DNA from: Bartonella clarridgeiae ATCC 51734
GTDB taxonomy: Bacteria; Pseudomonadota; Alphaproteobacteria; Rhizobiales; Rhizobiaceae
Direction of reading: 5' to 3'
Length of the DNA: 64,000 nucleotides
Assembly: GCF_000518185.1 (NCBI RefSeq)
Contig: NZ_JADC01000009.1
Location: 62,001 to 126,000, forward strand
Below, in pieces: positions 47,650 to 57,689 of this stretch (within the stretch, counting starts at the first letter, position 1; the number at the start of each line of letters is the position of its first letter). The notes under the pieces were generated by a model that ran no database searches, had not been told where the DNA came from, and saw only the letters and a list, made by a program, of their open reading frames with translations. The position numbers and the translations under genes were made by a program.

Positions 47650-48788
47650 TGGAAAAGGAAAGATATAATAGATTGTGTAATGATAAATTGAAACGATGGA
47701 CTTTTCTTTCTCCATTAAATGCGCATCGTTGGCATAATTTCAAACAGAATCGTCGTGGTTGGTGGTCATTGTGGTTCTTTTTATTTTTATGTGTTTGTTC
47801 TTTTTTAGCAGAATTTATTGCTAATGATCGTCCGATTATTGTTTCTTATAAAGAAGAACTCCTTTTTCCTATTTTTTTTGATTATCCTGATGAAAAATTT
47901 GGTGGAAATTTAGCTAAAGCAGATTTTCGTGATCCTTTCATTCAAAATGAAATAGCACAACATGGTTGGGCATTTTGGCCACTGGTCCGTTATTCCTATA
48001 ATACGGTAGTGGGGAATAAAACTTTAGCATTAGCGCCTCCTTTTTGGCTCCAAAGCAAAGAGGAGCGTTGTATTAGTTATGCACAGGGAAGTGCTGATCC
48101 AGAATGTACCATTAATCACTGGAATTGGCTTGGAACGGATGATCTGACACGTGATATTTTTGCGCGGGTTTTATATGGTTTTCGTGTATCGATAATTTTT
48201 AGTATTCTTTTAACAGTTATTTCTGCAATTATCGGTATTACAGCTGGTGCAGTTCAAGGTTATTTCGGAGGTTGGATTGATTTAATTTGTCAGCGTTTGA
48301 TTGAAATATGGTCTTCTGTGCCATCACTTTATTTAGTGATTATTATGGCTGCAGTTTTAGCACAGGGCTTTTGGATGCTATTGGGTGTTATGCTGCTTTT
48401 TCAATGGGTAGTATTGGTTGGTGTGGTACGTGCAGAATTTTTACGAGCACGAAATTTTACCTATATTAGTGCTGCACGCGCCTTAGGTGTTCCTGATAGG
48501 ATTATTATGATGCATCATTTATTGCCTAATGCTATGGTGGCTGCTTTAACTTATCTGCCGTTTTTATTGACATCCGGGATTTCATTATTAACATCGCTTG
48601 ATTATTTAGGCTTTGGTCTTCCTCCTGGTTATGCTTCTTTAGGAGAAGTAATGCGGCAGGCTACCTCTAATTTAAATGCTCCTTGGATTGGTATAACAGG
48701 TTTTGTTGTTATTGCTGTGATATTATCGTTGTTGGCATTTATTGGTGAAGCAGCTCGAGACGCTTTTGATCCGCGAAAGATAAAATAA
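47646..48788 (+). CDS. yejE: Peptide ABC transporter permease YejE
   Basis: Second permease subunit. The 380 residues start with a soluble segment, an early helix (WWSLWFFLFLCVCSFLAEFIA), then a large periplasmic loop holding GTDDLTRDIFARVLYGFRVSI. The membrane core follows with the ATPase-contact loop ISAARALGVPDRIIMMHHLLPNA. The start overlaps the yejB stop by four bases, and its stop overlaps the yejF ATG by one base, so the three genes are tightly coupled. Confidence 0.92.
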   Translation: MMEKERYNRLCNDKLKRWTFLSPLNAHRWHNFKQNRRGWWSLWFFLFLCVCSFLAEFIANDRPIIVSYKEELLFPIFFDYPDEKFGGNLAKADFRDPFIQNEIAQHGWAFWPLVRYSYNTVVGNKTLALAPPFWLQSKEERCISYAQGSADPECTINHWNWLGTDDLTRDIFARVLYGFRVSIIFSILLTVISAIIGITAGAVQGYFGGWIDLICQRLIEIWSSVPSLYLVIIMAAVLAQGFWMLLGVMLLFQWVVLVGVVRAEFLRARNFTYISAARALGVPDRIIMMHHLLPNAMVAALTYLPFLLTSGISLLTSLDYLGFGLPPGYASLGEVMRQATSNLNAPWIGITGFVVIAVILSLLAFIGEAARDAFDPRKIK

Positions 48789-50398
48789 TGACAGAATTGC
48801 TTTCAGTACGTGATCTTTCGGTTGCATTTTTTCAGAAAGAGACAAGAAAATATATTCTTAAACAAGTTTCTTTCAATATTCGGGAAGGGGAGACAGTTGC
48901 TTTTGTTGGAGAATCAGGTTCAGGAAAATCAATAACAGCACTATCTATTTTGCAATTATTGCCTTTTTTGAAAAGGCTTGATCAATCGGGTGAAATTCTC
49001 TTTAATAATAAAGATTTAATGAAGCTGAAAGAAGAAGATTTGCGTAAAATTCGTGGCAAGGATATAGCCATGATTTTTCAGGAGCCGATGATTTCTCTTA
49101 ATCCTTTACATACTGTAGAACGTCAAATAGGTGAAGTCCTTAAAATGCATGCAGTTATTTCTGATAAACTGTTGCGCGTGCATATTATTGATTTACTGAA
49201 ACAAGTAGGTATTAGTGAACCACAAAAACGTTTGAATTCATTTCCCCATCAATTATCAGGTGGTCAACGACAACGCGTGATGATTGCAATGGCACTTGCC
49301 AATAATCCAAAATTATTGATTGCTGATGAACCAACAACTGCACTTGATGTGACTGTTCAAGCACAAATTCTTGAATTATTAATACAGCTTAAAAAACATC
49401 ACAAAATGTCAATGCTTTTTATTACGCATAATTTGGCTATTGTGCGTCGTATTGCAGATCGTGTCTACGTGATGAAAAAAGGAAAAATTATTGAAGATGG
49501 TTCAACAAACGAAATTTTTAAAAATCCTCAACATCCTTATACACAGCAATTATTATCAGCAGAGCCTAAAAATCATCCTCTTCAGGCTGATAATAACGCA
49601 CCTGTTTTGATTCAAGGTCAGAAAGTACGAGTTTGGTTTCCAATTAAAAAAGGGTTGCTTCGACGGACGGTTGATTATGTAAAAGCTGTTCAGGATATTG
49701 ATGTTATAATTCGTTCTGGTCAAACACTTGGTGTAGTAGGAGAGTCGGGGTCAGGAAAAACAACATTAGGACTCGCGTTGACACGAATGCTTTCTTCTAA
49801 AGGTCAGATCATCTTTGATGGTGTTGATATAAGCAATTTTAATTTTAAGCAGATGCGTTCTTTGCGTCGTCATATCCAGATTGTTTTTCAAGATCCTTTT
49901 AGTTCACTTTCTCCACGTATGTCTGTAAGTGAAATTATTGCTGAGGGGTTATCAATTCACGAGCCTAAACTTTCTTCTTCTGAGCGTAATGATCGTGTGA
50001 TTGAAGCTTTGTGTGAAGTTGATCTTGATCCTACTACCCGTTTTCGTTATCCTCATGAGTTTTCTGGTGGGCAGAGACAACGGATTGCTCTTGCACGTGC
50101 AATTATTCTTAAACCACGCTTTATTATGCTTGATGAACCAACATCATCTCTTGATATGAGTGCGCAGGCACAAATTGTTGATCTTTTACGTTATTTGCAA
50201 CTAAAGTATCATTTAGGTTATCTGTTTATTAGTCATGATTTGAAAGTTGTTAAGGCGCTTGCGCATGAGGTGATTGTTATGCATCATGGCAGAATAGTTG
50301 AATATAGTTCTGCTGATCATATGTTTTCTTGTCCCCAAAATCCTTATACTCAAACTTTAATGTCTGCTGCATTTGCGCTAGAAGCTGATCGTTTATAG
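48788..50398 (+). CDS. yejF: Peptide ABC transporter dual ATPase YejF
   Basis: A fused double ATPase powering YejB/YejE. The 536 residues carry two complete nucleotide-binding domains: the first with Walker A GESGSGKSITALSIL (about 40), signature LSGGQRQRVMIAMAL and Walker B LLIADEPTTALD; the second with GESGSGKTTLGLAL (about 320), signature FSGGQRQRIALARAI and FIMLDEPTSSLD. Each is followed by an oligopeptide-type C-terminal extension with IFKNPQHPYTQQLL and MFSCPQNPYTQTLM. The last 49 bases overlap the convergent ThiF/MoeB-like gene. Confidence 0.95.
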   Translation: MTELLSVRDLSVAFFQKETRKYILKQVSFNIREGETVAFVGESGSGKSITALSILQLLPFLKRLDQSGEILFNNKDLMKLKEEDLRKIRGKDIAMIFQEPMISLNPLHTVERQIGEVLKMHAVISDKLLRVHIIDLLKQVGISEPQKRLNSFPHQLSGGQRQRVMIAMALANNPKLLIADEPTTALDVTVQAQILELLIQLKKHHKMSMLFITHNLAIVRRIADRVYVMKKGKIIEDGSTNEIFKNPQHPYTQQLLSAEPKNHPLQADNNAPVLIQGQKVRVWFPIKKGLLRRTVDYVKAVQDIDVIIRSGQTLGVVGESGSGKTTLGLALTRMLSSKGQIIFDGVDISNFNFKQMRSLRRHIQIVFQDPFSSLSPRMSVSEIIAEGLSIHEPKLSSSERNDRVIEALCEVDLDPTTRFRYPHEFSGGQRQRIALARAIILKPRFIMLDEPTSSLDMSAQAQIVDLLRYLQLKYHLGYLFISHDLKVVKALAHEVIVMHHGRIVEYSSADHMFSCPQNPYTQTLMSAAFALEADRL

Positions 50399-51132
50399 GA
50401 AATTATATCAAATTGTGCTGACAATACGTTATAAAGAAGAAGCTTTCCCACTAAAGGTTCGCCAATATTTGTGATTAGTTTAATTGCTTCCATTGCTTGT
50501 AATGTACCGATAACTCCAGGCAAAGCGCCGATGATTCCAGTTTCGGCACATGTAGGGGTAGTGTCTGGGGCTGGTGGGTTGGGAAATAAATCCCGATAGT
50601 GTGGATTATTATCTTTATAAGGCATAAGTACTGTTAGTGAACCTTTGAATCTGTGTATAGCACCGCTTATTAAAGGTTTAGCGCATTGGGCAGCATGATC
50701 TGCGAGGAGATAGCGCGTGGTAAAATTATCGCTGCCGTCAATAATAATGTGATAGGTGTTAAGCAGTTTATCCACATTACTTTTATTTAAACGGAGATTA
50801 TATTTTTCAACTTTCACATGAGGATTTATTGCTTTTATTGTTGTTTCGGCACTAATAGTTTTGTATTGGTTAATTGTATTTGTGCTATGAATAACTTGAC
50901 GTTGTAAATTGGATAATGAAACGATGTCATCGTCAACAATTCCAATGGTTCCAATGCCTGCTGCAGCAAGATAGAGTAAGACAGGAGTTCCAAGACCACC
51001 CGCACCAATGATAAGAACGCGTGCAGCTTTAAGCCTTTGTTGTCCTATTCCACCAATTTCAGGAAGAATGATATGACGTGCGTAGCGTTCGATTTCCTCT
51101 TTACTTAATTTTTCATTAATTTTTTTTATCAT
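50350..51132 (-). CDS. ThiF/MoeB/HesA-family adenylyltransferase
   Basis: An E1-like enzyme that adenylates the C-terminus of a small sulfur-carrier protein (ThiS or MoaD type). The 260 residues have YARHIILPEIGGIGQQRLKAARVLIIGAGGLGTPVLLYLAAAG (split here as RVLIIGAGGLGTP for the nucleotide site), VDDDIVSLSNLQRQVIH and DGSDNFTTRYLLAD, all typical. The zinc-binding Cys pairs of MoeB/ThiF are missing: the first appears as HYRDLF and the second lies where the protein ends, SSANAADIKV. MoeB versus ThiF cannot be settled, and no carrier gene is adjacent. Its 3' end overlaps yejF. Confidence 0.85.
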   Translation of the reverse strand: MIKKINEKLSKEEIERYARHIILPEIGGIGQQRLKAARVLIIGAGGLGTPVLLYLAAAGIGTIGIVDDDIVSLSNLQRQVIHSTNTINQYKTISAETTIKAINPHVKVEKYNLRLNKSNVDKLLNTYHIIIDGSDNFTTRYLLADHAAQCAKPLISGAIHRFKGSLTVLMPYKDNNPHYRDLFPNPPAPDTTPTCAETGIIGALPGVIGTLQAMEAIKLITNIGEPLVGKLLLYNVLSAQFDIISYKRSASSANAADIKV

Positions 51133-51220
51133 AGGCTCTCTCTTGTCATAGTTTCTTTTACTATCTAATAAGTTTATATTTGCTTGACCCGTTTGTGTTC
51201 AGCGGTAGGAGGTTTTATTA

Positions 51221-52159
51221 ATGAAAATTGCTATTCAGATGGATCATATTGCGACGCTTCAGATCCGAGGAGATACTACATTTGCACTTGCTTTGGCAGC
51301 CCAAGAACGTGGACATTCTCTTTTCCATTATACACCGGACTGCTTATTTATACGCGATGGGTGTGTGATTGCAAGGTTAGAGCCACTGATTGTGTGTGAT
51401 GAAGAAGGATCTCACTACCAATTAGGCGAGTCTATTCGTACAGAATTGTTAGATATGGATGTGGTTCTTTTACGACAAGATCCTCCTTTTGACATGAGTT
51501 ATATCACTACTACTCATTTTTTAGAGCGTATTCATCCTAAAACACTGGTTGTGAACGATCCAGTATGGGTGCGCAATAGCCCGGAAAAGATTTTTGTTAC
51601 TGAATTTTTTGATCTGATGCCAGAGACATTGATTACAAAGGATATTGAAGAAATGAAGGCATTTAGGTCTATGTTTGGCGATATTATTATTAAGCCACTT
51701 TATGGGAATGGAGGTGCAGGTGTTTTTCATTTAAAACAAGATGATCGCAATTTCGCATCACTTATAGAAATGTTTGAAAAAATTTATAGAGAGCCTTTTA
51801 TTGTTCAGCGTTATTTAGAGAGCGTAAGAGAGGGAGATAAACGAATTATTTTGCTTGACGGTGAGCCAGTTGGAGCAATTAATCGGATTCCTACAGCTAC
51901 GGATGTTCGTTCCAATATTCATGTTGGAGGGCGCGTAGAATGTATTGACTTGACAGAACGTGATTATGAGATTTGTGCACGTATTGGCCCTGCTTTGAAA
52001 AAACGTGGCTTTCTTCTCGTAGGGATCGATGTGATTGGAGATTATATAACAGAAATCAATGTTACATCTCCCACAGGAATTCGTGAAATTAAACGTTTTG
52101 GAGGTGCAGATATCGCTTCTCTTTTTTGGGATATTATTGAACTTAAACGTTTAAATTAA
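51221..52159 (+). CDS. gshB: Glutathione synthetase (GshB)
   Basis: Second step of glutathione synthesis, joining gamma-glutamylcysteine and glycine with ATP. The 312 residues have the prokaryotic GshB layout: [31 protein letters not shown] at the start, DPPFDMSYI in the middle, and an ATP-grasp domain with [16 protein letters not shown] and [35 protein letters not shown] is the C-terminal signature. GGAGG precedes the ATG. It stands alone between the ThiF-like gene (divergent) and pstS. Confidence 0.95.
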   Translation: MKIAIQMDHIATLQIRGDTTFALALAAQERGHSLFHYTPDCLFIRDGCVIARLEPLIVCDEEGSHYQLGESIRTELLDMDVVLLRQDPPFDMSYITTTHFLERIHPKTLVVNDPVWVRNSPEKIFVTEFFDLMPETLITKDIEEMKAFRSMFGDIIIKPLYGNGGAGVFHLKQDDRNFASLIEMFEKIYREPFIVQRYLESVREGDKRIILLDGEPVGAINRIPTATDVRSNIHVGGRVECIDLTERDYEICARIGPALKKRGFLLVGIDVIGDYITEINVTSPTGIREIKRFGGADIASLFWDIIELKRLN

Positions 52160-52297
52160 ATTTGTTTAAATAGATGACTAAAATATAGTTTATTATAAAA
52201 AAAATTATAAATGTCCTTTATAACTGATATGAATTAAATTTTGTATATCACGGTAATGTAAACGATAGATCTTGAATTAAATTTGAAGGAATTATAG

Positions 52298-53344
52298 ATG
52301 AGCAAATTATTATCAATTGGAATAGGGTTTGTTTCATCTATTATATTATTGATTGATATTGGTTATGCTCGCAATCGAGTTCATATTGTAGGTTCATCGA
52401 CAGTTTTGCCTTATGGGAAAATTGTTGCTGAGATTTTTGGAGAAATGTACTCTAATTTTAAAGTTCCTGTTATTGAATCCGGAGGTTCAGGAGCTGGTAT
52501 TAAGGAATTCTGTCGTGGTATTGGGGATAATACAATTGATATTGTTCATACTTCACGTGCAATGAAGCCAAATGAATTGCGATCTTGTTTTGATGCTGGC
52601 GTAAAGGATGTTGAAGAAATGCGTATTGGGTATGATGGCATTGTTTTTGCAACAGATATCAATGGTCCTGATTGGAAATTGCAGCCAGTGGATCTTTATA
52701 GAGCATTAGCTGCGCAGGTTATTGTCGATGGGAAATTGCAACCAAATGAGTTTATGAAATGGAGTGCAGTTAATAGTGATCTTCCTGATTGGACAATTAC
52801 AGCTTATATTCCTGGTGAAAAGCATGGAACCCGTGAAATTTTTGAAGAAAAGGTGCTTGCTATTGGCTGTAAAGCCAGTGGTGCAATTGAGCAGATGAAA
52901 GCTTTGGGGATGAATGATAAGGCGATTAATGCTGCTTGTGTTACTGTTCGTAAAGATGGGAAAGCTATTGATATTGATGGTGATTATTCTGAGACCCTTG
53001 CTCGTCTTACTTCTGGTAAAATAGGGATTGGAGTTTTTGGTTTGTTTTTTTATGAAAACAATGCAGATAAACTTAAGGTTGCATCTATTAATGGTATTTA
53101 TCCAAGTGCTGAAACAATTTCTAATGGCTCATATTTGATTTCACGTCCATTGTTTTTCTACGTTAAGAAATTGCATTTAGCTATTGTTCCAGGTATGCAG
53201 GAATATGTTGATTTGTTTCTTTCTGATCAAATGATTGGTCTACATAGTCCATTAACTGAGTACGGCTTAATTCCTATTTCTGAACGAGAAAGACAGGTAC
53301 AACGAGATGCTTTTTATTCTGGTAAAGTCATGGTTTTGCAATAA
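52298..53344 (+). CDS. pstS: Phosphate ABC transporter substrate-binding protein PstS
   Basis: Periplasmic phosphate-binding protein. The 348 residues begin with a signal peptide (LLSIGIGFVSSIILLIDIGYA, cut near residue 24). The mature part starts VHIVGSSTVLPYGKIVAE, with Ser/Thr phosphate ligands, and continues ESGGSGAGIKEFCRG, HTSRAMKPNE and PGEKHGTREIFEEK. It is of the PstS type with phosphate-contact loops like those of E. coli. First gene of pstSCAB-phoU; I could not identify a convincing Pho box in the 138-base spacer before it. Confidence 0.92.
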   Translation: MSKLLSIGIGFVSSIILLIDIGYARNRVHIVGSSTVLPYGKIVAEIFGEMYSNFKVPVIESGGSGAGIKEFCRGIGDNTIDIVHTSRAMKPNELRSCFDAGVKDVEEMRIGYDGIVFATDINGPDWKLQPVDLYRALAAQVIVDGKLQPNEFMKWSAVNSDLPDWTITAYIPGEKHGTREIFEEKVLAIGCKASGAIEQMKALGMNDKAINAACVTVRKDGKAIDIDGDYSETLARLTSGKIGIGVFGLFFYENNADKLKVASINGIYPSAETISNGSYLISRPLFFYVKKLHLAIVPGMQEYVDLFLSDQMIGLHSPLTEYGLIPISERERQVQRDAFYSGKVMVLQ

Positions 53345-53406
53345 CTTTTTGCGTTGATAATGGGGAATTCTTTTATGTTTCTTTTTTGTAGAAATTGAAA
53401 AACAAA

Positions 53407-54855
53407 ATGGCTGTTTCTTTCATTATTGTTCTTCTGTTGATTTTTGGTGTTGTTGGCTTTTTCATTTCTTATATGCGAGCCTGTTTCCTTCAACGTTCAG
53501 GATTCAAGATGCATTCTCGTGCACATTATTATGGTTGGTGGACATTTTTAATAACTATTGTTCCGGCTCTAATTTTTTTGATTTTTTGGAATGGTAGCAG
53601 TTCTGTTTATTTGGAATATACTACTTCACGAGAGCTAGAAGCATATATGGTGTATACGACAGAAATAAATAATCATGGACTTATCCGCAGTTTAGTTAAA
53701 ATGATACCTCACTTTAAAGGAACTATTAATGCTGCTTTATATGAGGATGTACGAGGCCAATTGTTAGCGCAAGGGTTTATTTTGCCTGTAACAGTGCCGG
53801 ATTACATGTTGAGAGTTGCAGAGTCATGGTATTCTTTTTCTGAAAAATTGCAATTTATTGGTCATATTTTGTTTTTTATTATTACACTTTGCTGTTTTAT
53901 TGTTGGACTTATGCAAGTTTCTCCGTGCCAACGTGCCCGTAATAAAGTCGAGTATTTGATTGTTATTGGATTGGTTTGTGCATCTACAATTGCTATTTTA
54001 ACAACAGTTGGTATTGCGATTTCTATGTTCTTTCAAACAATGAATTTCTTTCAATCTGTATCATTTTCAAATTTCTTTTTTGGAACAGTATGGGATCCTC
54101 GTTTTTCAATGAATCATGCAGAAGATAGTGTGGGACAGTTTGGTTTAATACCGCTTTTAGCTGGTACGCTTTATATTGCTTTTGTCGCTATGCTTTTTGC
54201 TGTACCTGTTGGGTTATTTGCTGCTCTTTATATGGCTGAATATGCTTCAACTCGATTACGGTCGATTGTGAAACCATTATTAGAAGTACTTGCTGGTATT
54301 CCAACTATTGTATACGGTTTTTTTGCTTTGAAGATTGTAGGGCCTTTTTTGCAGGATCTTTCACTGTCTCTTTCTGGTGGGATTAATTTTATTATGGCTC
54401 AAAGTGTTTTGACAGCTGGTATTGTCATGGGAATTATGTTGATTCCTTTTGTTTCATCTTTGTCAGATGATATCATTAGTGCCGTTCCACGTTTTTTACG
54501 TGAAGGTTCTTATGGTTTAGGAGCAACACAATCTGAAACAATTAAAAAAGTAGTTATACCCGCTGCAATTCCTGGGATTGTGGGAGCACTTTTGTTGACA
54601 GCATCACGTGCGATTGGAGAGACAATGATTGTGGTATTAGCGGCCGGTGTTGCAGCAAATTTGACTTTTAATCCATTTGAGGCGATGACCACAATGACGG
54701 TTAAAATTGTTAATCAATTGACGGGTGATTTTGAGTTTAATTCTCCACAGACACTTGTGGCTTTTGCTTTAGGGATGACGCTTTTTATTCTGACTCTTTT
54801 AATGAATATTTTAGCTCTTTGCATAGTGCGTAAATATCAGGAACGATATGAATGA
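53407..54855 (+). CDS. pstC: Phosphate ABC transporter permease PstC
   Basis: Inner-membrane permease of the high-affinity phosphate importer. About 482 residues, longer than the E. coli protein because of a rhizobial N-terminal extension with extra helices (about 1-190). The core (about 240-480) has GLIPLLAGTLYIAFVAMLFAVPVGLFAALYMAEYAS, the permease motif LEVLAGIPTIVYGFFAL and GSYGLGATQSETIKKVVIPAAIPGIVGA. I start at the ATG at 53407 (MAVSFIIVLLLIF); a TTG four codons before is the alternative. The stop overlaps pstA. Confidence 0.93.
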   Translation: MAVSFIIVLLLIFGVVGFFISYMRACFLQRSGFKMHSRAHYYGWWTFLITIVPALIFLIFWNGSSSVYLEYTTSRELEAYMVYTTEINNHGLIRSLVKMIPHFKGTINAALYEDVRGQLLAQGFILPVTVPDYMLRVAESWYSFSEKLQFIGHILFFIITLCCFIVGLMQVSPCQRARNKVEYLIVIGLVCASTIAILTTVGIAISMFFQTMNFFQSVSFSNFFFGTVWDPRFSMNHAEDSVGQFGLIPLLAGTLYIAFVAMLFAVPVGLFAALYMAEYASTRLRSIVKPLLEVLAGIPTIVYGFFALKIVGPFLQDLSLSLSGGINFIMAQSVLTAGIVMGIMLIPFVSSLSDDIISAVPRFLREGSYGLGATQSETIKKVVIPAAIPGIVGALLLTASRAIGETMIVVLAAGVAANLTFNPFEAMTTMTVKIVNQLTGDFEFNSPQTLVAFALGMTLFILTLLMNILALCIVRKYQERYE

Positions 54856-56144
54856 GTGAAGTTTTTTTTGCGCATCGTCGTAATATTGGCCTTAAAGGTC
54901 GTTATCGAGCTGAGCGTCGTTTTCGCGCTTATGGTTTAAGTGCTATTTTTATTAGTTTGTTTTTTTTGGTAGCTCTTTTATGGTCTATTATCAGTCAAGG
55001 TTATACAGCATTTTTTCAAAATGAGATGATTTTGTCGGTTTATTTGGATGAAAAAGTAATTGATCCGGGTGGTCAGCGTGAGAGTAATCCAAAGATATTA
55101 ATAACTGCCAATTACCCACTTCTTGTACGGAATGCTTTGGCAGAAAAACTTGGAGTAGATCAAAATGATCAACCATCTATGCGTGATATTAACCGTATGT
55201 TTTCGCAGAGTGTCCGTGTTCAATTGCGTGATATAATTACAAAAAATCCAAATTTGATTGGAACAACGCAAAAAATTAAAGTTTTAGCTGCAGCAAATAT
55301 TGATTCAGCATGTAAGGGCCAGATTGATTTACATGTACCAGAAAAAAATCGAAAGATTTCTGATCAACAGATAAAATGGATGAAATATTTAATTAATGAC
55401 GGTACTCTTTATAAGACTTTCAATCGTCATTTTTTTACGTTTGGTGCATCAAGTCGTCCTGAGACTTCGGGATTAGGTGTCGCAATGATTGGTTCTTTTT
55501 ATATGATGATTATTGTTTTAGTAATTTCATTGCCAATTGGGATAGCGACAGCTCTTTATCTTGAAGAATATGCGCGAAAAAATAAATTCACAGATTTTAT
55601 TGAAATTAATATTAATAATCTTGCTGCTGTTCCTTCGATTGTTTTTGGTCTTTTAGGACTTGCTGTTTTTATCAACTTTATGGGAATGCCGCGTTCAGCA
55701 TCTTTTGTTGGAGGGCTTGTCTTAGCTCTTATGACATTACCAACAATTATTATTGCTACGCGTTCTGCTTTACGAGCTGTTCCATTCTCTATTCGTGCAG
55801 GAGCTTTAGGATTGGGTGCATCGAAGACACAAATGGTTTTTCACCATGTTATTCCTTTAGCAGCGCCTGGTATTCTGACAGGTACAATTATTGGTTTGGC
55901 TCAGGCGTTAGGTGAGACAGCGCCTTTGCTTTTGATTGGGATGGTTGCTTTTGTTGTAGATATTCCTATGACACCGATGGATCCTGCAACAGCTTTGCCT
56001 GTTCAAATTTTTATGTGGGCAAGTGAAGCAGAACGTGCTTTTGTTGAGAAGACATCAGGTGCTATTATTATACTAATGGTTTTTCTCGTTTTTATGAATA
56101 TTTCAGCAGTTATTTTGCGCCGGCGGTTTGAACGACGTTGGTAA
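54852..56144 (+). CDS. pstA: Phosphate ABC transporter permease PstA
   Basis: Second permease of the phosphate importer. The 430 residues contain an N-terminal helix ([21 protein letters not shown]), a periplasmic region of about 150 residues with a rhizobial-type DUF3333-like sequence ([19 protein letters not shown]...), and the permease core with [25 protein letters not shown] and [29 protein letters not shown]. It overlaps pstC by four bases. pstB begins 14 bases after its stop. Confidence 0.94.
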   Translation: MSEVFFAHRRNIGLKGRYRAERRFRAYGLSAIFISLFFLVALLWSIISQGYTAFFQNEMILSVYLDEKVIDPGGQRESNPKILITANYPLLVRNALAEKLGVDQNDQPSMRDINRMFSQSVRVQLRDIITKNPNLIGTTQKIKVLAAANIDSACKGQIDLHVPEKNRKISDQQIKWMKYLINDGTLYKTFNRHFFTFGASSRPETSGLGVAMIGSFYMMIIVLVISLPIGIATALYLEEYARKNKFTDFIEININNLAAVPSIVFGLLGLAVFINFMGMPRSASFVGGLVLALMTLPTIIIATRSALRAVPFSIRAGALGLGASKTQMVFHHVIPLAAPGILTGTIIGLAQALGETAPLLLIGMVAFVVDIPMTPMDPATALPVQIFMWASEAERAFVEKTSGAIIILMVFLVFMNISAVILRRRFERRW

Positions 56145-56158
56145 TTTTGGGAGAGTTT

Positions 56159-56944
56159 ATGCATAAAACCGAGGTTGAATCTAACATGAAGATCAAAATG
56201 CGTGGTCAAGATGTTCGTGTTTTGTATGGAAAGAAAGAAGCGATTCATGGCATTACTCTTGATATTATTGAACATCAAGTTACTGCATTAATTGGACCTT
56301 CAGGGTGTGGAAAATCGACTTTTTTACGATGTTTTAACCGTATGAATGATACAATTGAAGGTGCTAAAGTAACAGGTCTGATTACTTTAGATGAGGAAAA
56401 TATTTATGATTCACGTATTGATGTTGTAGAATTGCGTGCGCGTGTTGGGATGGTTTTTCAAAAGCCTAATCCTTTTCCAAAATCTATTTTTGAGAATGTT
56501 GCTTATGGACCACGTATTCACGGTTTAGCGAAATCTCGTACTGAATTGCAGGATATTGTTGAAAAAAGTTTGATACAGGCTGGATTATTCGAAGAAGTAA
56601 AAGATCGTCTTCATGGGCCAGGAACGAGTTTATCAGGCGGACAGCAACAGCGTTTGTGTATTGCACGTGCTATTGCTGTAAGTCCTGAAGTTATCTTGAT
56701 GGATGAGCCCTGTTCAGCTCTTGATCCAATTGCAACGGCACGTATTGAAGAACTGATCGATGCGCTAAGAGAAAATTATACAATCGTTATTGTGACACAC
56801 TCTATGCAGCAAGCGGCCCGTGTTTCTCAATATACAGCTATGTTCCATTTAGGGCACTTGGTAGAAGTTGGTGCAACAGAAATGATGTTTACTTCACCAA
56901 AAGAGCAACGGACGCAGGATTATATTACTGGGCGTTTTGGGTAA
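56159..56944 (+). CDS. pstB: Phosphate ABC transporter ATP-binding protein PstB
   Basis: ATPase of the phosphate importer. About 261 residues: Walker [22 protein letters not shown]-loop [25 protein letters not shown], signature [16 protein letters not shown] and Walker [17 protein letters not shown], with the switch His in [14 protein letters not shown] start at the ATG at 56159, placed after a GGGAG site; a reading from 56138 would overlap pstA and a further ATG at 56186 is also possible. phoU follows after 28 bases. Confidence 0.96.
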   Translation: MHKTEVESNMKIKMRGQDVRVLYGKKEAIHGITLDIIEHQVTALIGPSGCGKSTFLRCFNRMNDTIEGAKVTGLITLDEENIYDSRIDVVELRARVGMVFQKPNPFPKSIFENVAYGPRIHGLAKSRTELQDIVEKSLIQAGLFEEVKDRLHGPGTSLSGGQQQRLCIARAIAVSPEVILMDEPCSALDPIATARIEELIDALRENYTIVIVTHSMQQAARVSQYTAMFHLGHLVEVGATEMMFTSPKEQRTQDYITGRFG

Positions 56945-56972
56945 GTGAATTGAAGGGTATAAGGTATTATCT

Positions 56973-57689
56973 ATGAGTCATATTGTTCATTCTTATGATA
57001 TAGAATTAGAATATTTGGAATCCAAGATTTCGGAAATGGGTCGCCATGCTGAAAGAATGATTGAACGTTCTGTGGCATCAATTGTGTGTGATGATCCTGA
57101 GTTAGCTGCTACAGTTATTGCCGATGATTTATTTTTGGATGAAGCAGAACGTGATCTTGATGAAAAAGCTATTACCATTATTTGTAAACGCCAACCAATG
57201 GCTGTTGATTTACGTGAAATTGTTGGTGCTATCCGTATTGCTTCTGATCTTGAGCGAATTGGAGATATGGCAAAAAACATTGCAAAACGGACAGTTGCTA
57301 TTTCGGAAACACGTCAACCTGCAGCTTTTTACCGTGGGCTTGAAACGATTACAGCTTTAGCACGCAATCAATTAAAGGAAGTGCTTGATGCTTATACGAG
57401 TCGTTTATTGGATCGCATTGATGCAGTACGCGAAAGTGATGATAAAATTGATTCTTTGTACACCTCTCTTTTTCGCGAACTTTTGACTTATATGATGGAA
57501 GATATGCGTAATATTACAGTTTGTACGCACTTACTTTTTTGTGCAAAGAATATCGAACGGATTGGGGATCATGTTACCAATATTGCTGAAACGCTTCATT
57601 ATATTATAACAGGTCACCATATGACGTCTGGTCGCCCCCGTGATGATATGACATATACAGTTGGAGTAAATGAGAAGAAAACAAATTAG
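56973..57689 (+). CDS. phoU: Phosphate transport regulatory protein PhoU
   Basis: Peripheral protein linking the Pst transporter to phosphate signalling and limiting phosphate uptake. The 238 residues form two three-helix repeats, each with the E/DxxxD metal motif: CKRQPMAVDLREIVGAIRIASDLERIGDMAKNIAKR and the second THLLFCAKNIERIGDHVTNIAE. It is the last gene of the pst operon. In many bacteria phoB follows, but here a 440-base spacer without genes comes next. Confidence 0.95.
   Translation: MSHIVHSYDIELEYLESKISEMGRHAERMIERSVASIVCDDPELAATVIADDLFLDEAERDLDEKAITIICKRQPMAVDLREIVGAIRIASDLERIGDMAKNIAKRTVAISETRQPAAFYRGLETITALARNQLKEVLDAYTSRLLDRIDAVRESDDKIDSLYTSLFRELLTYMMEDMRNITVCTHLLFCAKNIERIGDHVTNIAETLHYIITGHHMTSGRPRDDMTYTVGVNEKKTN

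Noticed and set aside
52160-52297. Pho box before pstS
   Set aside because: Only loose resemblance around 52250-52270; no two matching ctgtcat-type half sites at the right spacing.
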